From the NCBI GenBank assembly GCA_947302515.1, contig CAMYVT010000021.1:1-22288 (forward strand): a stretch of 22,288 nucleotides of DNA. Direction: 5' to 3'. The notes under the pieces are model-generated. The model was not told the DNA's origin, ran no database searches, and saw only the letters and a list, made by a program, of their open reading frames with translations. Below, in pieces: positions 18,922 through 22,288 of this stretch. Every line of letters starts with the position of its first letter. Within the stretch, counting starts at the first letter, position 1. The stretch is from an uncultured Caryophanales bacterium. GTDB lineage: Bacteria > Bacillota_I > Bacilli_A > RF39 > UBA660. The position numbers and the translations under genes were made by a program.

Positions 18922-20259
18922 ATGGATTTTGAAGAATTACAAGAATTAATTGAAGAAAAGAAAAGAAGCGAAGTAAAAAAGAAATTATCAGAAATGAATG
19001 AGTATGATATTGCCTCCTTAATTGAAGACTTACCAGAAAATCAATTGATACAAGTATTCAGATTATTACCAAAAGATATTGCTAGTGATGTTTTTGTTAA
19101 TATGGATGATGAAGTACAAAGAAGCTTAATTACATCATTAACAAAAAATGAAGCAAAAGAAATAATTGAAGATATGTTTACAGATGATGCTGCAGATTTA
19201 TTTGAAGAAATGCCTGCAGTTATGGTATCAAGATTATTATCAAATGTAGATAAAGATACAAGAGCTGAAATAAATAAATTATTAAAGTATCCAGATGATT
19301 CTGCAGGTTCCCTAATGGCTATGGAATATATCCATCTTAAAAAGGGTTTAACAATAGAACAATCAATTGAAAGAATTAGAAAACAAAAAGATGATTTTGT
19401 TTCATATGATTCATGTTTTATTACAGACAATAAAAGAAAACTATTAGGTTATGTTAATGTAAAAGAATTATTAATAAATGATCCAAAAACATTAATAGAT
19501 GATGTAATGGAAGAATCAGAACATGTATTAACTACTCTAATGGATCAAGAAGAAGTAGCTAATATATTTCAAGATTATGACTATTCTACATTACCAGTAG
19601 TAGATTCAGAAAATAGATTAGTTGGTATTATCACAGTAGATGATGTTATTGATATCATGGAACAAGAAGCAACAGAAGATATTGAAAAAATGGCAGCTAT
19701 CGTTCCAACAGATAAGTCATATATGAAAACAGGAGTATTTGAAACATGGGGTAAAAGAATACCATGGCTATTATTATTAATGGTATCAGCAACATTCACA
19801 GGAGGAATAATAACCCACTTTGAAAGTGCTTTAGCAACATATGTAGTATTAACATCATTTATTCCAATGCTAATGGACTCAGGAGGAAATGCCGGTTCAC
19901 AAGCAAGTGTCTCAGTAATTCGTGGATTATCTCTAGATGAAATAGAATTTAAAGATACTTTTAAAGTAATATGGAAAGAAATAAGAGTAGCACTTTTATG
20001 TGGAGTAACTTTAGTAATAGCTAATTTTATAAAACTAATGTTATTAGATAAAGTAACATTCCCAATAGCATCAGTAGTATGTTCAACACTACTAGTAACA
20101 ATAATATTTGCTAAATGTGTAGGATGTTCCCTACCAATCCTAGCAAAAAAACTAGGATTTGACCCTGCAGTAATGGCATCTCCATTTATCACAACAATAG
20201 TAGATGCTTGTTCACTATTAATCTATTTCCAAATAGCAGGATTACTTTTAGGAATATAA
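18922..20259 (+). CDS. mgtE: Magnesium transporter MgtE
   Basis: 445 aa, the standard MgtE length, from the ATG at 18922 (AAAGGAAGTGAT upstream; a GTG at 18913 is part of that site). Residues about 1-125 are the helical MgtE N-domain (superhelical repeats, EDLPENQLIQVFRLLP and similar). Residues about 130-250 are two CBS domains (DSAGSLMAMEYIHLKKGLT; YSTLPVVDSENRLVGIITVD). About 275-445 hold five membrane helices, with the pore motif MDSGGNAGSQAS and the C-terminal GFDPAVMASPFITTIVDACS. It is a Mg2+ channel gated by cytosolic Mg2+ at the N and CBS domains. Transcribed alone in the plus direction, divergent from a lipoprotein, ending in a bidirectional terminator. Confidence 0.96.
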   Translation: MDFEELQELIEEKKRSEVKKKLSEMNEYDIASLIEDLPENQLIQVFRLLPKDIASDVFVNMDDEVQRSLITSLTKNEAKEIIEDMFTDDAADLFEEMPAVMVSRLLSNVDKDTRAEINKLLKYPDDSAGSLMAMEYIHLKKGLTIEQSIERIRKQKDDFVSYDSCFITDNKRKLLGYVNVKELLINDPKTLIDDVMEESEHVLTTLMDQEEVANIFQDYDYSTLPVVDSENRLVGIITVDDVIDIMEQEATEDIEKMAAIVPTDKSYMKTGVFETWGKRIPWLLLLMVSATFTGGIITHFESALATYVVLTSFIPMLMDSGGNAGSQASVSVIRGLSLDEIEFKDTFKVIWKEIRVALLCGVTLVIANFIKLMLLDKVTFPIASVVCSTLLVTIIFAKCVGCSLPILAKKLGFDPAVMASPFITTIVDACSLLIYFQIAGLLLGI

Positions 20260-20283
20260 AAAGAACCATAAGGTTCTTTTTTT
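20258..20283. terminator. Bidirectional terminator between mgtE and the repeat protein
   Basis: A 10-bp stem AAAAAGAACC/GGTTCTTTTT with an ATAA loop lies between the convergent stop codons at 20259 and 20282, with T tracts available on both strands. Confidence 0.82.
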
Positions 20284-22288
20284 ATGTCTTAATCAAAACA
20301 TTACTTGTAGTTAAATTACTATTACCACTATTATTAATAACCCAATTCTGATCATTAGCATCTTTTACATATATTTTTTGTGTTGTTTTCCAATTACCAA
20401 AAATATTATTGTATGACGTAACATTACTGAAATTAAATGTTGATAAATCAATTTCAAAATTATTATTAGCATTACCTACACCATTAAACATACTATCCAT
20501 ATTTGTTACGTTGCTAGTATCAAATTTATTACCTAAATCCAAGGTAAATAATGGATTACTGTAACCCATACCGTTAAACATACTATTCATGTTTGTTACA
20601 CTGCTTGTATCAAATTTATCACCAAGAATTAACGTAAAATTAGGGTTCAAATCACCAGTTTGATAAAACATTGATTCCATATTAATAACACTACTAGTAT
20701 CGAAACTAGAGCCCAAATTCAAAGTAAATATTCCTGAACTATTACGCCCAGTAGTATAAAACATTTTTCTCATATTTGTTACATTACTTGTATCAAATTT
20801 ATTGCCAAAATTAATTGTTATGTCTGTCGAATTATAACCAAAACCATCAAACATTGATTCCATATTCAACACATTACTCGTATCAAATTTATCACCCAAA
20901 TTTAATGTTAGCGAAGAAAAAGAATTATAATATGCAAACATACTATTCATGTTTGTTACACTGCTTGTATCAAATTTATCACCCAAATCCAATGTTAATG
21001 ATGAACTTGCTTGCCCAATTGAATGAAACATTGAATACATATTAGTAACGTTACTGGTATCAAATTTATCGCCTAAATTTAATGTTTGTATTTTAGTAGC
21101 ACGAAACATTTCTGACATATTTGTAACACTACTTGTATCAAAGTTATCGCCCAAATCTAAAGTTTGTAATTTAATATTGTAAAACATTCTTTGCATATCA
21201 GTTACGTTGCTAGTATCAAAGAAAGCCCCTAAATTCAAGACAAACACAGTACTACTATAACCCGTTGCTGAAAACATGCTTTTCATATTTGTTACATTGC
21301 TGGTATCGAATTTAGAACCCAAATCCAAGGTAAAGACTGAGCTGCTATAACCTGTTGATGAAAACATACTGCTCATCTTTGTTACATTACTGGTATCAAA
21401 TTTATCTCCCAAATCTAATGTGAAGACTGTACTTTTATAGCCTGTATAAGAAAACATTGAATCCATATCTGTTACATTACTTGTATCAAATTTATCCCCC
21501 AAATCCAGGGTAAAGACCGTACTGTTATAGCCAGTATATGAAAACATCTCGTTCATTGCTGTTACATTGCTTGTATCAAATTTATCTCCTAAATCTAAGG
21601 TGAAAGATTGGTTTCTATAACCAGTATGATAAAACATACTATGCATAGTTGTTACATTACTGGTATCAAATTTATCTCCCAAATCTAAGCTGAATGCTGT
21701 GGCATCATTACCAGTAAGGGCAAACATTCCATACATACTTGTGACATTGCTGGTATCAAATTTATCTCCCAAATCTAGAGTGAAAACTGGGCTATAATAA
21801 CCAGCAGCATCAAACATACGCGTCATATTTGTTACATTACTTGTATCAAATTTATTTCCTAAATTCAAAGTAAAGACTGTACTATTACGGCCAACTCGCG
21901 AAAACATGTACCCCATATTTATGGCAATGCTTGTATCAAATTTGCTACCTAAATCTAAAGTAAGAATTTGACTCCTAAACCCCATTTGATAAAACATATA
22001 GTAAAAACTAGTTACTTTGCTTGTATCAAAATTGTTTCCCAAATTCAAAGTAAATGATGTACTCATATAACCAGTACTATAAAACATTCCTTGCATATTT
22101 GTAACATTACTCGTATCAAAGTTATCCCCTAAATTCAATGCAAAAGAAGTACTACTATATCCTGTTTGATAGAACATATATTGCATGTTTGCCACTCTAG
22201 ATGTATCCAAATTATCTATTCCATTTATTTGGTCTACTCCTCTTAAATTATAAAACAAATATCCACTATTTTCATTCGCATATAAATG
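20282..22288 (-). CDS. DUF285/BspA-like repeat surface protein (5' end outside window)
   Basis: Partial: at least 668 codons, open to the window edge. The codons upstream of a possible TTG at 22258 (HLYANENSGY) continue in frame, so the real start lies beyond 22288 and the TTG should not be taken as the start. About 20 consecutive repeats, mostly 30 aa, follow the pattern FDTSNVTNMxxMFxxTGYxSxxFTLDLGDK, the DUF285 (BspA-like leucine-rich-repeat-type) unit. The last is a divergent cap (FNFSNVTSYNNIFG, then a polar tail ending VLIKT). No C-terminal sorting signal or membrane helix. Such proteins are usually secreted or surface adhesins; any signal peptide would be outside the window. Confidence 0.88.
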   Translation of the reverse strand, partial: HLYANENSGYLFYNLRGVDQINGIDNLDTSRVANMQYMFYQTGYSSTSFALNLGDNFDTSNVTNMQGMFYSTGYMSTSFTLNLGNNFDTSKVTSFYYMFYQMGFRSQILTLDLGSKFDTSIAINMGYMFSRVGRNSTVFTLNLGNKFDTSNVTNMTRMFDAAGYYSPVFTLDLGDKFDTSNVTSMYGMFALTGNDATAFSLDLGDKFDTSNVTTMHSMFYHTGYRNQSFTLDLGDKFDTSNVTAMNEMFSYTGYNSTVFTLDLGDKFDTSNVTDMDSMFSYTGYKSTVFTLDLGDKFDTSNVTKMSSMFSSTGYSSSVFTLDLGSKFDTSNVTNMKSMFSATGYSSTVFVLNLGAFFDTSNVTDMQRMFYNIKLQTLDLGDNFDTSSVTNMSEMFRATKIQTLNLGDKFDTSNVTNMYSMFHSIGQASSSLTLDLGDKFDTSSVTNMNSMFAYYNSFSSLTLNLGDKFDTSNVLNMESMFDGFGYNSTDITINFGNKFDTSNVTNMRKMFYTTGRNSSGIFTLNLGSSFDTSSVINMESMFYQTGDLNPNFTLILGDKFDTSSVTNMNSMFNGMGYSNPLFTLDLGNKFDTSNVTNMDSMFNGVGNANNNFEIDLSTFNFSNVTSYNNIFGNWKTTQKIYVKDANDQNWVINNSGNSNLTTSNVLIKT
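20440..22200 (-). repeat. Tandem array of about 20 DUF285 units (about 90 bp each)
   Basis: The 90-bp period is visible in the DNA: each unit contains close variants of GATACAAGTAATGTAAC and AAATTTGATAC on the minus strand. Two units are shortened to 26 aa (near 21065-21220). Units at about 21400-21660 are the most alike. The sequence identity favours unequal crossing-over and copy-number change. Confidence 0.85.

Noticed and set aside
19581..20192. 203-codon open frame antisense to mgtE
   Set aside because: It lies wholly inside the well-supported mgtE coding sequence, has no ribosome binding site, and its product has no family features; a codon-bias shadow.
20440..22200. CRISPR array from the regular spacing in the repeat gene
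   Set aside because: The 90-bp units are fully coding, with similarity through the whole unit rather than identical short repeats with unique spacers.
20282..22258. Repeat protein taken as complete with a TTG start at 22258
   Set aside because: The frame continues without a stop to the window edge, no ribosome binding site precedes the TTG, and it lies just before the repeats with no signal peptide.
1..22288. UGA recoding as in Mycoplasma, suggested by AT content and DUF285
   Set aside because: TGA ends several genes exactly at family-consistent ends or terminators, and conserved Trp codons are TGG.

Overview
The window is very AT-rich bacterial DNA with short intergenic gaps, strong GGAGG/GGTGAT-type ribosome binding sites, frequent extended -10 promoters (TGnTATAAT) and compact hairpin terminators. 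TGA is used as a stop (for example at 6079 and 7303) and Trp is TGG, so the standard bacterial code applies and this is not a Mycoplasma-type code. A SAM-I riboswitch before metK, lipoproteins, a class B-like sortase and a DUF285/BspA-like repeat protein point to a low-GC Firmicute, probably an uncultured gut Bacilli lineage (RF39/Erysipelotrichia-like). That placement is inference.

Layout. (1) 22-1187, minus: a translationally coupled pair, a short ASCH/PUA-like protein and an ASCH-GNAT fusion, behind a roughly 245-nt leader. (2) 1501-2247, minus: a SAM-dependent methyltransferase. (3) 2475-5934: two paralogous membrane-tethered proteins that share a two-helix N-terminal module but carry different outer domains (SGNH/DUF4886-type hydrolase and NlpC/P60 peptidase). 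They lie in opposite orientation around an IMPase-family phosphatase and a membrane-anchored protein. (4) 6079-7944, minus: a three-gene unit with a protein-kinase-like fold protein in the middle. (5) 7995-9497: three small genes, including a ProX/YbaK-type tRNA-editing protein. (6) 9565-12673, minus: a seven-gene operon with a PPOX/FMN-type protein, a flavodoxin, a small inorganic-pyrophosphatase-like protein and four unknowns. (7) 12726-14116: a GNAT acetyltransferase fused to a MetRS-C/Trbp111-type tRNA-binding domain, plus a membrane-anchored unknown. (8) 14166-16071: two lipoproteins and two small membrane proteins. (9) 16130-16891 sortase, 16958-18100 metK with its riboswitch, 18326-18772 lipoprotein. 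(10) 18922-20259, plus: mgtE. (11) 20282-22288, minus: a DUF285 repeat protein that runs off the window at its 5' end.

Most transcription units are delimited by a hairpin-T-run terminator followed almost at once by the promoter of the next minus-strand unit. No tRNA, rRNA, CRISPR array, transposase, integrase or phage structural gene was seen. The strongest candidates for new biology are the twin scaffold proteins, the GNAT-tRNA-binding fusion and the double-ASCH/GNAT cassette.
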